Shown: positions 9,432-21,341, counted from the stretch's first letter. The stretch: 64,000 nt of DNA from Pseudomonas multiresinivorans (GCF_012971725.1 NZ_CP048833.1:5084001-5148000), one strand, 5' to 3'. Notes: generated by a model not told the origin, from the sequence alone. Made by a program: numbers and translations.

Positions 9432-10427
9432 TCAGCCGCCGGTCATGCTCATGAAGCGCAGCACCTGTACTTGCTGATCCGCTTCGAAGTGGTGACGTTC
9501 GGGCTTGAGCTGCAGCGCCTGCATCAGCGCTTCGCGCAGACGCACGCTGTCGCCGGGGTGTTCGCGCAACAGTTGGCGCAGGTCCAGCGCGCCTTCGTGG
9601 CCGAGGCAGAGCACCAGCTTGCCTTCGGCGGTCACCCGCACCCGATTGCAGTCGCCACAGAAGTTGTGGCTGTGCGGGGAGATGAAGCCGATGCGGCTGG
9701 CGTAACCGTCGATGCGGTAGTAACGCGAAGGCCCGCCGCTGCGTTCGGGCGTGGGCAGCAACTGCCAGCGCTCGGCGAGCTGCGCGCGGACTTCGTCGCT
9801 GCTGCACAGGGTCTGCTTGCGTTCGTGGCTGCTGACGCTGCCCAGGGGCATTTCTTCGATGAAGCTGATGTCGATGCCCTTGGCCAGGGCAAACTCCACC
9901 AGGTCACACACCTCATCGTCGTTGCGGTCCTTCTGCACCACGGCATTGAGCTTGATGCGATCGAAGCCGGCCTCCCTCGCAGCGTCGATGCCGTCGAGCA
10001 CCTGCTCCAGCTTGTCGGAACGGGTGAAGGCGGCGAAGCGCTCGCGGCGCAGGGAGTCGAGGCTGATGTTCAGGCGGCGCACACCCGCCGCTCGCAGCTC
10101 GGCGGCGCGCTCGCGCAGTTGCGAGCCATTGGTGGTGATGGAAAGGTCTTCCAGTTCCGGCCGCGCGCCCAGCCTGGCCAGCAGCCCGGTCAGCCCCTTG
10201 CGCACCAGCGGCTCGCCGCCGGTGATGCGAATGCGCTTCACACCCAGGCCGATGAAGGCGTCGGCGACGGCTTCGAGCTCTTCCAGGCTCAATACCTGGT
10301 CGCGCGGCAAAAACTGCATGTCTTCGCTCATGCAGTAGGTGCAGCGGAAGTCGCAGCGGTCGGTGACCGACAGGCGCAGGTAGGTGATACGTCGACCGAA
10401 GGGGTCGACCAACTGGGAATCGGACAT
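9432..10427 (-). CDS. moaA: GTP 3',8-cyclase MoaA
   Basis: A 331-residue radical-SAM enzyme that performs the first step of molybdenum cofactor synthesis, turning GTP into 3',8-cyclo-GTP with MoaC next in the pathway. The N-terminal SAM cluster is C25-X3-C29-X2-C32 in TDRCDFRCTYC. ITGGEPL follows near residue 69. The second, GTP-binding [4Fe-4S] cluster lies in NFCGDCNRVR and LVLCLGHEG. The conserved C-terminal GG (MSMTGG) is intact. Pseudomonads often carry more than one moaA. This copy stands away from other moa genes but upstream of Mo-enzyme genes (nap) and modABC in the same window. Confidence 0.96.
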   Translation of the reverse strand: MSDSQLVDPFGRRITYLRLSVTDRCDFRCTYCMSEDMQFLPRDQVLSLEELEAVADAFIGLGVKRIRITGGEPLVRKGLTGLLARLGARPELEDLSITTNGSQLRERAAELRAAGVRRLNISLDSLRRERFAAFTRSDKLEQVLDGIDAAREAGFDRIKLNAVVQKDRNDDEVCDLVEFALAKGIDISFIEEMPLGSVSSHERKQTLCSSDEVRAQLAERWQLLPTPERSGGPSRYYRIDGYASRIGFISPHSHNFCGDCNRVRVTAEGKLVLCLGHEGALDLRQLLREHPGDSVRLREALMQALQLKPERHHFEADQQVQVLRFMSMTGG

Positions 10428-10620
10428 TGGGGTTCCGGATGGCAGGTGCCGAACGAAAGTGCGCTAGAAATACCGCAGAACCTTGCCGCTGTACACAGAA
10501 AACCGACCCGTGAGTCAGGAAAATGCGTACAGGCGCCTGAGTTGAGGGCTTCCAGAGCCCGGTGCTACCATGCCCGGCTTATATTTGGTGACCACGCAAT
10601 ACAAGAAAGAAGACCAGCCA

Positions 10621-11274
10621 ATGACCAGCATTCGCGAGCGTAACCGGCGCCTGATCCTGCGCGCAGCCAGCGAGGAGTTCGCCGAGAAGGGGTTCGCGGC
10701 GACCAAGACCAGCGACATCGCCGCTCGCGCCGGGCTGCCCAAGCCCAACGTCTACTACTACTTCCAGTCCAAGGAAAACCTCTACCGCAGCGTGCTGGAA
10801 AGCGTGGTGGAGCCGTTGCTGCAGGCCTCTGCGCCGTTCCGCGAGGACGACGAGCCGAGCGAGGCGCTGCGCGCCTACATCCGCTCCAAGGTGAAGATTT
10901 CCCAGGAGCTGCCGCACGCGTCCAAGGTGTTCGCCAGCGAGCTGATGCACGGTGCGCCGCACCTGCCCAAGGAATACCTGGATGAACTGAACGCGCAGGC
11001 CCAACGCAACATCGCCTGTCTGCAGAGCTGGATCGACCGCGGCCTGCTGGCGCCGGTGGACCCGCACCACCTGCTGTTCACCATCTGGGCGGCAACGCAG
11101 ACCTATGCCGATTTCGACTGGCAGATCTCCATGGTCACCGGCAAGACCAGCCTGAGCGATGCGGATTTCGAAGCGGCCACCGAGACCATCACCCGCCTGG
11201 TGCTGCGCGGCACCGCGCCGGACAACGGCAGCGAGCCGAAGGCTCAGGGGCGTTTGCGGCCGCTCTCGATCTAA
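10621..11274 (+). CDS. TetR family transcriptional regulator
   Basis: A 217-residue repressor-type protein. The N-terminal TetR helix-turn-helix spans about residues 10-55 (RLILRAASEEFAEKGFAATKTSDIAARAGLPKPNVYYYFQSKENLY). The C-terminal ligand domain resembles the RutR/YcdC group (KVFASELMHGAPHLP). Gene order matches PAO1, where such a regulator lies between moaA and the glyoxylate genes, so a role in nucleobase or glyoxylate metabolism is possible but unproven. A TGGT-G-ACCA palindrome at 10586-10594 could be its own operator. The start at 10621 was preferred to 10570, which would place the palindrome within the gene. Confidence 0.88.
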   Translation: MTSIRERNRRLILRAASEEFAEKGFAATKTSDIAARAGLPKPNVYYYFQSKENLYRSVLESVVEPLLQASAPFREDDEPSEALRAYIRSKVKISQELPHASKVFASELMHGAPHLPKEYLDELNAQAQRNIACLQSWIDRGLLAPVDPHHLLFTIWAATQTYADFDWQISMVTGKTSLSDADFEAATETITRLVLRGTAPDNGSEPKAQGRLRPLSI

Positions 11275-11294
11275 GCGTTTTCAACCGTTGCAGC

Positions 11295-11424
11295 ATGGGT
11301 ATCGCTTCGCTCCACCCATCCTACTGGCACCCCGGAAACGCGTAGGAGCGAGCTTGCTCGCGAACCCGCTTTACACCTGATACATCCGGCGCATTTGGCG
11401 GTTCGCGAGCAAGCTCGCTCCTAC
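11295..11424. repeat. REP-like repeat cluster
   Basis: Three dispersed elements are visible. One is ATGGGTATCGC...CCACCCATCCTAC at 11295-11324. The other two are an inverted pair of GTAGGAGCGAGCTTGCTCGCGAA at 11342-11364 and its complement at 11402-11424, which can form a long stem. They lie between the 3' ends of the TetR gene and the convergent GlcG-like gene, a typical REP location. The same units recur at 26.6, 32.7, 43.5 and 49.1 kb. Confidence 0.9.
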
Positions 11425-11471
11425 AAATTCGGCCTGGCGCGCGACGAACGCGCGCCCTTCCCTATCTTCGA

Positions 11472-11903
11472 TCAGCCCGCGTCCGCGACCAGACCCAGCG
11501 CCTGCACGCCACGGATCGCGCACTGCTCATCGATATCCGACACATCGCCGCTGATGCCGATGGCACCGATCACTTCATTGGCCGAATTGCGGATCAGCAC
11601 GCCACCCGGCGCCGGCACGACGTTGCCCTGCGCCAGCGTATTCACCGCCGCAATGAATGACGGCCGCTGCTGAGCGTCCGCCGCCAGCACGCGCGACGAC
11701 TTGCCCAGCGCCACCGCGCCCCACGCCTTGCCGATGGCGATCTGCGGGCGAAGCATGCTTGCGCCGTCCTCGCGCTGCAGGCTCAACAGATGCCCGCCAG
11801 CGTCCAGCACAGCGATGGTCAGCGGCGCAGTGGACAGCTCGCGGCTGGCCACCAGGGCGTGACGGGTGATGTCCAGTGCGGTTTCCAGGCTCAGGGTGGT
11901 CAT
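11472..11903 (-). CDS. GlcG/HbpS-family (PF03928-type) protein
   Basis: A 143-residue cytoplasmic protein. The family pattern is visible: an N-terminal helix, IAVLDAGGHLLSLQREDGAS near residue 30, RPQIAIGKAWGAVALG, and APGGVLIRNSANEVIGAIGISGD near residue 100. Members include HbpS, a haem-binding protein, and GlcG, found beside glycolate/glyoxylate genes. Divergent placement from gcl fits the GlcG association, but its biochemical role is not established. The start at 11903 follows GAGG in GAAGAGGAAAACCTC. Its promoter region is shared with gcl. Confidence 0.85.
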   Translation of the reverse strand: MTTLSLETALDITRHALVASRELSTAPLTIAVLDAGGHLLSLQREDGASMLRPQIAIGKAWGAVALGKSSRVLAADAQQRPSFIAAVNTLAQGNVVPAPGGVLIRNSANEVIGAIGISGDVSDIDEQCAIRGVQALGLVADAG

Positions 11904-12048
11904 GAGGTTTTCCTCTTCAAGGGTGATAAGCCGGGTCACGCTGTGCGCACCGATGAATGCTGCACACACGCGTATCAGAAATCTGTACGCAATCTAGTAG
12001 CCGAAGGTCTCACCCAAAGCAACTGAAAAGGACAATCTGCATCTATTT

Positions 12049-12215
12049 TTGTATACATTTTTTCAAACGATAGTTTGACCCTGCGTTCAGGTTTTCTACG
12101 AAACCAGCGCAGTAGAAGGCTTTCAGCGAAAAATGACCGCTCAGTCCCTCGTATACAACCCGTCTTGACCTCCGTTGAATTGCCTGCCTAGAATCGCCTC
12201 AACTTTTGTACACAA
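12049..12215 (+). promoter_or_regulatory. gcl promoter with TTGTATACAA-type palindromes
   Basis: A sigma-70-like promoter TTGACC (12165-12170), an 18-bp spacer and TAGAAT (12189-12194) precedes gcl. Near-copies of one palindrome flank it: TTGTATACAT at 12049-12058, CGTATACAAC at 12150-12159 just before the -35, and a perfect TTGTACACAA at 12206-12215 just after the -10. A site covering the transcription start suggests repression. The binding protein is not identified. GntR-type regulators of gcl operons are one possibility. Confidence 0.6.
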
Positions 12216-12241
12216 TCAGTATAAGAACCGAGGAACAAAAT

Positions 12242-14017
<1,776 letters not shown>

Positions 14018-14147
14018 TAGAACCGAACGACTCCTCCCTGCGGGGAGGAGCTGGGGGTGGACATTTCCTGGCGGGGAGTCCCCCACCCCCTGCTCTCTTT
14101 AGAAGAAGCCGAGCACCACGCACCACCCGTTCAACAGGAGTGACCCC

Positions 14148-14930
14148 ATGCCCCGTTTCTGCGCCAACCTGTCCATGCTGTTCACCGAGGTGGACTTCCT
14201 CGACCGCTTCGACGCCGCCGCACGCGCCGGTTTCAGCGGTGTCGAGTACCTTTTCCCGTATGACGTCGAGGCCGAGGTGATCAAGGCCCGCCTGGACGCC
14301 AACAAGCTCGAGCAAGTGCTGTTCAACCTTCCAGCGGGCGATTGGTCGAAAGGCGAGCGCGGCATCGCCTGCCACCCGGACCGCGTCGAGGAATTCCGCG
14401 CCGGTGTCGACAAGGCCATAGCCTACGCCAAGGTACTGGGCAACACCCAGGTCAACTGCCTGGCCGGTATTCGTCCGCAGGGCTACGACTGCGCGACCAT
14501 CGAGAACACCTTCCTGAACAACCTGGAGTACGCGGCCGGCAAGCTCGAAGCCGCGGGCATCAAGCTGGTCATGGAAATGATCAACACGATCGACATTCCC
14601 GGCTTCTACCTGCAAACCACCCAACAGGCCCAGGACATCCGCGAGAAGGTCGGCAGCGCCAACCTGTTCCTGCAGTACGACATCTACCACATGCAGATCA
14701 TGGAAGGTGACCTGGCGCGGACCATCGAGAAGAACCTCGCCTCGATCAACCACGTGCAGTTGGCCGACAACCCCGGCCGCCACGAGCCGGGTACCGGCGA
14801 GATCAACTACCGCTTCCTGTTCGACCACCTGGACCGCATCGGTTACCGCGGCTGGGTCGGCTGCGAATACAAGCCCAAGACCACCACCGAAGCCGGCCTT
14901 GGCTGGCTGAAGAGCCACAACGTCATCTGA
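14148..14930 (+). CDS. hyi: Hydroxypyruvate isomerase
   Basis: A 260-residue TIM-barrel isomerase (AP-endonuclease 2 family) that interconverts hydroxypyruvate and tartronate semialdehyde. Motifs include MPRFCANLSMLFTEVDFLDR at the start, LVMEMINTIDIPGFYL with the metal-ligand Glu near residue 143, LQYDIYHMQIMEGDL and HVQLADNPGRHEPGTGEINY, plus a final GCEYKP carrying the second Glu. An AGGAG lies 7 nt before the ATG. The 130-bp gap after gcl contains a GC-rich hairpin, CTCCTCCCTGCGGGGAGGAG, that may modulate downstream expression. Confidence 0.96.
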   Translation: MPRFCANLSMLFTEVDFLDRFDAAARAGFSGVEYLFPYDVEAEVIKARLDANKLEQVLFNLPAGDWSKGERGIACHPDRVEEFRAGVDKAIAYAKVLGNTQVNCLAGIRPQGYDCATIENTFLNNLEYAAGKLEAAGIKLVMEMINTIDIPGFYLQTTQQAQDIREKVGSANLFLQYDIYHMQIMEGDLARTIEKNLASINHVQLADNPGRHEPGTGEINYRFLFDHLDRIGYRGWVGCEYKPKTTTEAGLGWLKSHNVI

Positions 14931-14999
14931 TTCGCCGGCCGGCGCGGTGGGTACGCACCGCGCCAGCCAGCCTAACAAGAACAACCAGGAGAATTCCTC

Positions 15000-15890
15000 A
15001 TGGCCAAAATCGGATTCATCGGCACCGGCATCATGGGCCTGCCCATGGCGCAGAACCTGCAGAAAGCCGGTCACCAGATCTTCGTTTCTACCCACCACGA
15101 TGCAGCCCCGGCTGCCCTGGTCGAAGGCGGTGCCATCGGCCTGGCCAATCCCAAGGAAGTGGCCCAGGAAGCCGAGTTCATCATCGTGATGGTCCCGGAT
15201 ACCCCACAGGTCGAAGACGTGCTGTTCCGCAAGGACGGCATCGCCGAAGGCGTAGGCCCGAACAAGGTGGTGATCGACATGAGCTCGATCTCCCCCACCG
15301 CCACCAAGACCTTCGCCGAGAAGATCAAGGCCACTGGCGCGCAATACCTGGACGCCCCGGTTTCCGGCGGTGAAGTCGGCGCCAAGGCCGCTTCCCTGAG
15401 CATCATGGTCGGCGGCTGCCCGAACACCTTCGAACGCGCCCTGCCGCTGTTCCAGGCCATGGGCAAGAACATCACCCGCGTCGGCGGCAATGGCGATGGC
15501 CAGACCGCCAAGGTGGCCAACCAGATCATCGTCGCCCTGAACATCCAGGCCGTCGCCGAAGCCCTGCTGTTCGCCGCCAAGAATGGCGCGGACCCGGCCA
15601 AGGTGCGTGAAGCGCTGATGGGCGGCTTCGCCTCCTCGCGCATCCTCGAAGTGCACGGCGACCGCATGGTCAAGGGCACCTTCGATCCGGGCTTCCGCAT
15701 CAGCCTGCACCAGAAGGACCTCAACCTGGCCCTGGCCGGCGCGCGCGAACTGGGCCTGAACCTGCCCAACACCGCCAACGCCCAGCAAGTGTTCAGCACC
15801 TGCGCGGCCATCGGCGGCAGCAACTGGGACCACTCCGGCCTGATCAAGGGCCTGGAGCACATGGCCAACTTCTCCATCCGCAAGGACTGA
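15000..15890 (+). CDS. glxR: 2-hydroxy-3-oxopropionate (tartronate semialdehyde) reductase
   Basis: A 296-residue beta-hydroxyacid dehydrogenase that reduces tartronate semialdehyde to D-glycerate with NAD(P)H. The N-terminal Rossmann motif is IGFIGTGIMGLPMAQNL, the substrate-binding signature is DAPVSGGEVGAKAASL near residue 118, and the catalytic Lys is in GNGDGQTAKVANQI near residue 170. AGGAG lies before the ATG. It is separated from hyi by 69 bp and belongs to the glyoxylate-to-glycerate branch. Confidence 0.96.
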   Translation: MAKIGFIGTGIMGLPMAQNLQKAGHQIFVSTHHDAAPAALVEGGAIGLANPKEVAQEAEFIIVMVPDTPQVEDVLFRKDGIAEGVGPNKVVIDMSSISPTATKTFAEKIKATGAQYLDAPVSGGEVGAKAASLSIMVGGCPNTFERALPLFQAMGKNITRVGGNGDGQTAKVANQIIVALNIQAVAEALLFAAKNGADPAKVREALMGGFASSRILEVHGDRMVKGTFDPGFRISLHQKDLNLALAGARELGLNLPNTANAQQVFSTCAAIGGSNWDHSGLIKGLEHMANFSIRKD

Positions 15891-15902
15891 AGAAGCATGT
15901 TC

Positions 15903-16027
15903 GTAGGATGGCGTGGAGCGCAGCGATACCCATCGATCCCGGCACCGCTGGGTGATGGGTATCGCAAGCTCCACCCATCCTACGAAAGCAAGTTGTAGGG
16001 CGCATAACGCCAACGGCGTTATCCGCC
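15903..16027. repeat. Dispersed inverted repeats between glxR and ttuD
   Basis: GTAGGATGGCGTGGAGCGCA... (15903-15933) faces its complement (15954-15983), forming a hairpin of about 30 bp arms. A different element, GTAGGGCGCATAACGCCAACGGCGTTATCCGCC, follows at 15995-16027 with an internal palindrome, ATAACGCC-AAC-GGCGTTAT. The first unit recurs at 11.3 and 63.7 kb. These lie inside what otherwise looks like one metabolic operon and could form a transcript-processing boundary. The remaining DNA to 16214 holds no supported gene. Confidence 0.85.
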
Positions 16028-16214
16028 AGCCAGAGCAAGGTGACGGGCGAGGTTATGGGAGTGGCGTCGCCCGCCATGCTGCAAAGCGACTCGAACACCC
16101 GGCCGGTGGGAATCACGGCCTTGCCGGCCGGGGCGTTCGAATCCATCGCTGAGTCTCCTTTGCCAAGGAGATTGAGCCATGGATACACCACAACAAGAAT
16201 CACGGGAGCCTGTC

Positions 16215-17482
<1,268 letters not shown>

Positions 17483-17486
<4 letters not shown>

Positions 17487-18913
17487 CTCCTGACAAGAAA
17501 GTAAAAATCCTCGCGACCCTGGGCCCGGCGATCAAAAGCCGCGACGACATCCGCGCATTGGTGGAAGCCGGCGCCAACCTGTTCCGCCTGAACTTCAGCC
17601 ACGGCGAGTACAGCGACCACGCCCAGCGTTTCGCCTGGGTTCGTGAAGTGGAAAGTGAGCTGAACTACCCCATCGGCATTCTCATGGACCTGCAAGGACC
17701 GAAGCTGCGCGTGGGCCGTTTCGCCGAGGGCGCAGTCCAGCTGGAGAAGGGCCAGACCTTCACCCTCGACCTCAACGACGCACCGGGCGATGCCCAGCGC
17801 GTCATGCTGCCCCATCCGGAAATCATCCAGGCGCTGGAACCGGGCATGAGCCTGCTGCTCGACGACGGCAAGATTCGCCTGCAGGTGCTCAACGCCCACA
17901 GCGATGCCATCGAGACCCGCGTGATGAACAGCGGCGAGCTGTCCGACCGCAAGGGGGTCAACGTCCCGGAAGCGGTGCTCAAGCTCAGCCCGCTGACCGC
18001 CAAGGACCGCCGAGATCTTACGTTCGGCCTGGAGCTGGGCGTGGACTGGGTGGCGCTGTCCTTCGTGCAGCGTCCCGAAGACATCGAGGAAGCCCGTGCG
18101 CTGATCGGCGACAAGGCGTTCCTCATGGCCAAGATCGAGAAGCCTTCGGCGGTGCAGTCCATCGAAGCCATCGCACGCCTGTCCGACGCGATCATGGTCG
18201 CCCGTGGCGATCTCGGCGTGGAGATGCCGGCCGAAAGCGTGCCGGGCATCCAGAAGCGCATCATCCAGGTCTGCCGCCAGCTCGGCCGCCCGGTGGTGGT
18301 GGCGACGCAGATGCTCGAATCCATGCGCTTCTCCCCGGCGCCGACCCGCGCCGAGGTGACCGACGTCGCCAACGCCGTCAGCGAAGGCGCCGACTGCGTG
18401 ATGCTCAGCGCCGAGAGCGCCTCGGGCCAGTACCCGCGTGAAGCGGTGGAGATGATGGCGAAGATCATCCGCCAGGTCGAAGCCGAACCGGATTACCAGG
18501 CAACACTGGAGATCAACCGCCCGGAGCCGGACGCCACCGTGTCCGACGCCATCAGCTGCGCGATCCGCCGGATCAGCCGCATCCTGCCGGTGGCCGTGCT
18601 GGTGAACTACACCGAGTCCGGTGCCTCGACCCTGCGCGCCTCCCGCGAGCGGCCCAAGGCACCGATCCTCAGCCTGACGCCGCAACTCAAATCCGCCCGT
18701 CGCCTGACCGTGGCCTGGGGCGTCCATTCGGTGGTCAACGCGCAGCTCGCCCATGTCGACGAGATCTGCTCCACCGCCCTGGACATCGCCCTGGCCCAGC
18801 GCATGGCGCGCCGTGGCGACACCGTGGTGATCACCGCCGGCGTGCCCTTCGGCCAGCCGGGCAGTACCAACATGCTGCGGATCGAGACGGTGGCGCCGGC
18901 GCTGGAAGTTTGA
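17483..18913 (+). CDS. pykF: Pyruvate kinase
   Basis: A 476-residue glycolytic enzyme converting PEP and ADP to pyruvate and ATP. Motifs include KVKILATLGPAIKSRDD at the N terminus, LFRLNFSHGEY, the ADP/metal region ILMDLQGPKLR, the catalytic signature with Lys in AFLMAKIEKPSAVQSIEAI near residue 213, and MVARGDLGVEMP. Its ATG overlaps the ttuD stop (ATGA), so the two are translationally coupled. Placed here it would drain glycerate-derived carbon to pyruvate. A second pyruvate kinase presumably exists elsewhere in the genome. Confidence 0.97.
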
Positions 18914-18927
18914 TGCAAGCCTGATAG

Positions 18928-18960
18928 CCCCTCTCCCCAACCCTGGTTGGGGAGAGGGAA
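18928..18960 (+). terminator. Hairpin after pykF
   Basis: A 14-bp perfect stem CCCTCTCCCCAACC/GGTTGGGGAGAGGG with a 2-nt loop lies 15 bp after the pykF stop. There is no T-run, so it may be a repeat-derived stabilising or terminating hairpin rather than a classical terminator. Related CCCTCTCC sequences occur at 43.3, 54.2-54.4 and 59.5 kb. Confidence 0.55.
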
Positions 18961-19028
18961 GCGAGCTGACAGGAGAAACACCGAGTTCAGGAGCCACGCT
19001 CAACAGCGTGCCTCCGCACCGAGTCACT

Positions 19029-19220
19029 CCCGGACGGACGGGGCCGGGAATACGGGGCCGCGTCCCCGTCCGTCCGGGTTTGACCTTGCTACTGAATACT
19101 CAAGCACCCAAGCCTGAGTCCCGAATGCTTGTCGGTCCATGGCCCCCACGCAGCAACTCCCAATGCTGGCCATGGAACTTTGAGGCTGTTGGCGGCGATC
19201 CCGCCGGCAGCCTCTTTTCT
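19029..19220 (+). ncRNA. Candidate structured RNA upstream of the urea transporter
   Basis: Three structures follow one another. There is a 15-bp perfect stem CCCGGACGGACGGGG/CCCCGTCCGTCCGGG (19029-19043 with 19064-19078). A second pairing, TCCATGGCC with GGCCATGGA, lies at about 19136-19183. Then comes a strong intrinsic terminator, GAGGCTG...GGCGG-CGAT-CCGCC...CAGCCTC, followed by TTTTCTTTTT near 19210-19220. The transporter ATG lies a further 130 bp downstream. This could be an attenuated 5' leader, a free-standing small RNA, or both. It matches no riboswitch class I can recall. Confidence 0.45.
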
Positions 19221-19351
19221 TTTTCCAACCCCGTGGCGCGGCCCCGTATGGCGGCGTCACAGAATGCTCACGCACTGCTCGTCGATGGGGCCACGATGCC
19301 CCGCACCTACCGAAGCGCTGCGGAGCCCCATTTAACCTGCCCTGTACCCAC

Positions 19352-20266
19352 ATGCACCTGAATCCCCTTTCCTGGAAACATCAGCTCCGCACCCGGCTGA
19401 TCGGCTTCGGCCAGATCTACCTGCAGGCTGACGCCCGCTTCGGCCTGATCCTGCTGCTGACCATCGCCTGGTCCGCACCGCAGCTGCTGCCCGGCGCCTT
19501 GCTGGGCGCCCTGCTCGGCCCGCTCACCGCGCGCTTCGTGCGCGAACCCCAGGCGGACATCGACGCCGGCCTGCACGACTACAACCCGATCCTCATCGGC
19601 CTGCTGCTGCCCTTCGTGTTCCAGTGGTCGCTGGGGCTGGTGATGCTGACCATCGCCGCGATCCTCACCGGCGTGGCGGTGCAGGCCGTGCTGTTGCGGC
19701 AGTCACGCCAGCGCTTCGGCCTGCCGGCCTATACCTCGGCCTTCGTGCTGCTGGGCTGGGTGTCGGTGGCCCTGGGCAAGGCCCTTGGCTTCGCGCCGGC
19801 TGCCGCGACAGCCTGCCTGTCCTGCGGCACGGTGAACCCATTGCTGGACTCGACGACGCTGGGCTTCGGCGAGGTGATCTTCCTCGGCGAACCGCTCGCC
19901 GGCCTGACCATCGCCCTCGGCCTGCTGCTGGCGGATCGTCGCGCCGCGTTCTGGGCGCTGCTCGGCGCCGCGGGTGCCTTGGCCATCGCACCGCTGTTCG
20001 GCCTGCCTGCCGCCTCCGCTCAAGCCGGACTGCTCGGGCTGAACGGCGCGCTGGCCGGCATCGCCCTGTCGCTGCGCTTTCGCAGCCCCCTGGCGCCGCT
20101 GTGCGGCATCCTCCTGGCGGTGCTGCTGCAACCCTGCTTTGCCCTGGTCGGCCTGCCCGCCTTCACCGCGCCCTTCATCCTCGCCTGCTGGCTGGTGATC
20201 CTCGGCCAGCGCGTGCTGGATGTGCTGCTGAGCCAGGGAACGGAACGCACCCGGCCGCGTGTATAG
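19352..20266 (+). CDS. Urea transporter (UT family)
   Basis: A 304-residue inner-membrane channel-like protein of the UT family (PF03253). It has about ten hydrophobic segments in two halves, and the first-half signature DAGLHDYNPILIGLLLPF near residue 70 is clear. The second-half signature region (GLLGLNGALAGIALSLRF) resembles it, as expected from the internal duplication. UT proteins facilitate passive urea uptake. No urease genes are adjacent. The ATG at 19352 has no strong Shine-Dalgarno. The start is 33 bp upstream-coupled to the following DapF-like gene at its other end. Confidence 0.85.
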   Translation: MHLNPLSWKHQLRTRLIGFGQIYLQADARFGLILLLTIAWSAPQLLPGALLGALLGPLTARFVREPQADIDAGLHDYNPILIGLLLPFVFQWSLGLVMLTIAAILTGVAVQAVLLRQSRQRFGLPAYTSAFVLLGWVSVALGKALGFAPAAATACLSCGTVNPLLDSTTLGFGEVIFLGEPLAGLTIALGLLLADRRAAFWALLGAAGALAIAPLFGLPAASAQAGLLGLNGALAGIALSLRFRSPLAPLCGILLAVLLQPCFALVGLPAFTAPFILACWLVILGQRVLDVLLSQGTERTRPRV

Positions 20267-20299
20267 TCGGGGCCTCTCCACTGGCGACGGACCGCGACC

Positions 20300-21136
20300 A
20301 TGCACTTCGTGAAATACCAGGCACTGGGCAATGACTATCTGGTGTACGCCGGCACCACGCCTTTTGCCCTGACGCCGGCGCAGATCGGCCGGGTCTGCGA
20401 CCGCCACCATGGCATTGGCTCCGACGGCATCCTGCTGGCGAATCACAGCGACAGCGCCTTCGGCCTGCGCATCCTTAACCCGGACGGCTCGGAAGCGGAG
20501 AAGAGCGGCAACGGCCTGCGCATCTTCTCCCGCTACCTGTGGGATTGCGGATTGGTCGCAGACCAGCCGTTCGAGATCGTCACCGCCGGCGGCACGGTCA
20601 CCAGCCAGGTATCCGATGAAGGCCGCACCGTGGAAGTGTCCATGGGCCGCGCCGAGTTCGCCTGTGCAAGGATTCCGGTGCGGGTCGATGCCCCCGAGGC
20701 GCTGGGCTATCCACTGGAAATCGACGGCGTAGCGCTGGAGATCAACGCCGTTTCCATGGGTAATCCGCACTGCGTGGTCTTCGTCGAACAGACCAGCCCC
20801 GAACTGGCCCGCCGCTTCGGTCCGCTGCTGGAAAATCATCCGCTGTTCCCCCGGCGCACCAACGTGCAGTTCGTCCAGTGGCTCGCCCGCGATGCGCTGC
20901 GCGTGGAAATCTGGGAGCGCGGCGCCGGCTATACGCTGTCCTCCGGCACCAGCAGTTGCGCGGCGGCTTCGGTGGCACGCCGGCTCGGCCTGTGCGACGA
21001 ACAGATCGAGCTGCACCTGGCCGGCGGTCGGCTGCACATCCGCGTCGACGACGACTTCCAGGTGACCATGCGCGGCGCCGTGCAGCGGGTCGCCGGCATC
21101 GACCTGGACCCGGAAGCCTTCGCCGACCTCGGCTGA
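20300..21136 (+). CDS. Diaminopimelate epimerase-like protein with both catalytic Cys replaced by Ser
   Basis: A 278-residue protein with the DapF fold. It has ALGNDYLVY at the start, RHHGIGSDGILL near residue 36, LNPDGSEAEKSGNGLRIF near residue 60, and WERGAGYTLSSGTSSCAAA near residue 205. True DapF uses two cysteines, in CGNG and in ACGTG, as acid and base. Here these positions are Ser69 and Ser215. The protein is therefore probably a paralog with altered or lost epimerase chemistry, and the essential dapF should lie elsewhere. It follows the urea transporter by 33 bp and may share its transcript. Confidence 0.85.
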   Translation: MHFVKYQALGNDYLVYAGTTPFALTPAQIGRVCDRHHGIGSDGILLANHSDSAFGLRILNPDGSEAEKSGNGLRIFSRYLWDCGLVADQPFEIVTAGGTVTSQVSDEGRTVEVSMGRAEFACARIPVRVDAPEALGYPLEIDGVALEINAVSMGNPHCVVFVEQTSPELARRFGPLLENHPLFPRRTNVQFVQWLARDALRVEIWERGAGYTLSSGTSSCAAASVARRLGLCDEQIELHLAGGRLHIRVDDDFQVTMRGAVQRVAGIDLDPEAFADLG

Positions 21137-21341
21137 TTCCTCGGTTATTCCCGACGCGACCGGCATGGATCAATGCCGGTCCGCGCGCGGACATCCAGAC
21201 TGCGACCTGACACCTGCCGAAGCAAAACCTGACCGATCAATCGACGGGTAACCGCGCATTTCCCGGCATCAGACGGCATAATCCGCGCCCTTTCGCACCC
21301 GGCCCGCCGGGGCGATCCCACTTCCAGCAGCGAAAGACGTC

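Noticed and set aside
15984..16146. Minus-strand short frame in the glxR-ttuD gap (starting ATG at 16146)
   Set aside because: It runs into the dispersed repeats and has no recognisable family, although its first 40 codons look protein-like. It may be a remnant but cannot be supported.
19029..19220. Guanidine or other known riboswitch upstream of the urea transporter
   Set aside because: The conserved motifs of the guanidine-I class (such as the ACUGGUCCGAGAG and GGGAUAAAAGCCC blocks) are absent.
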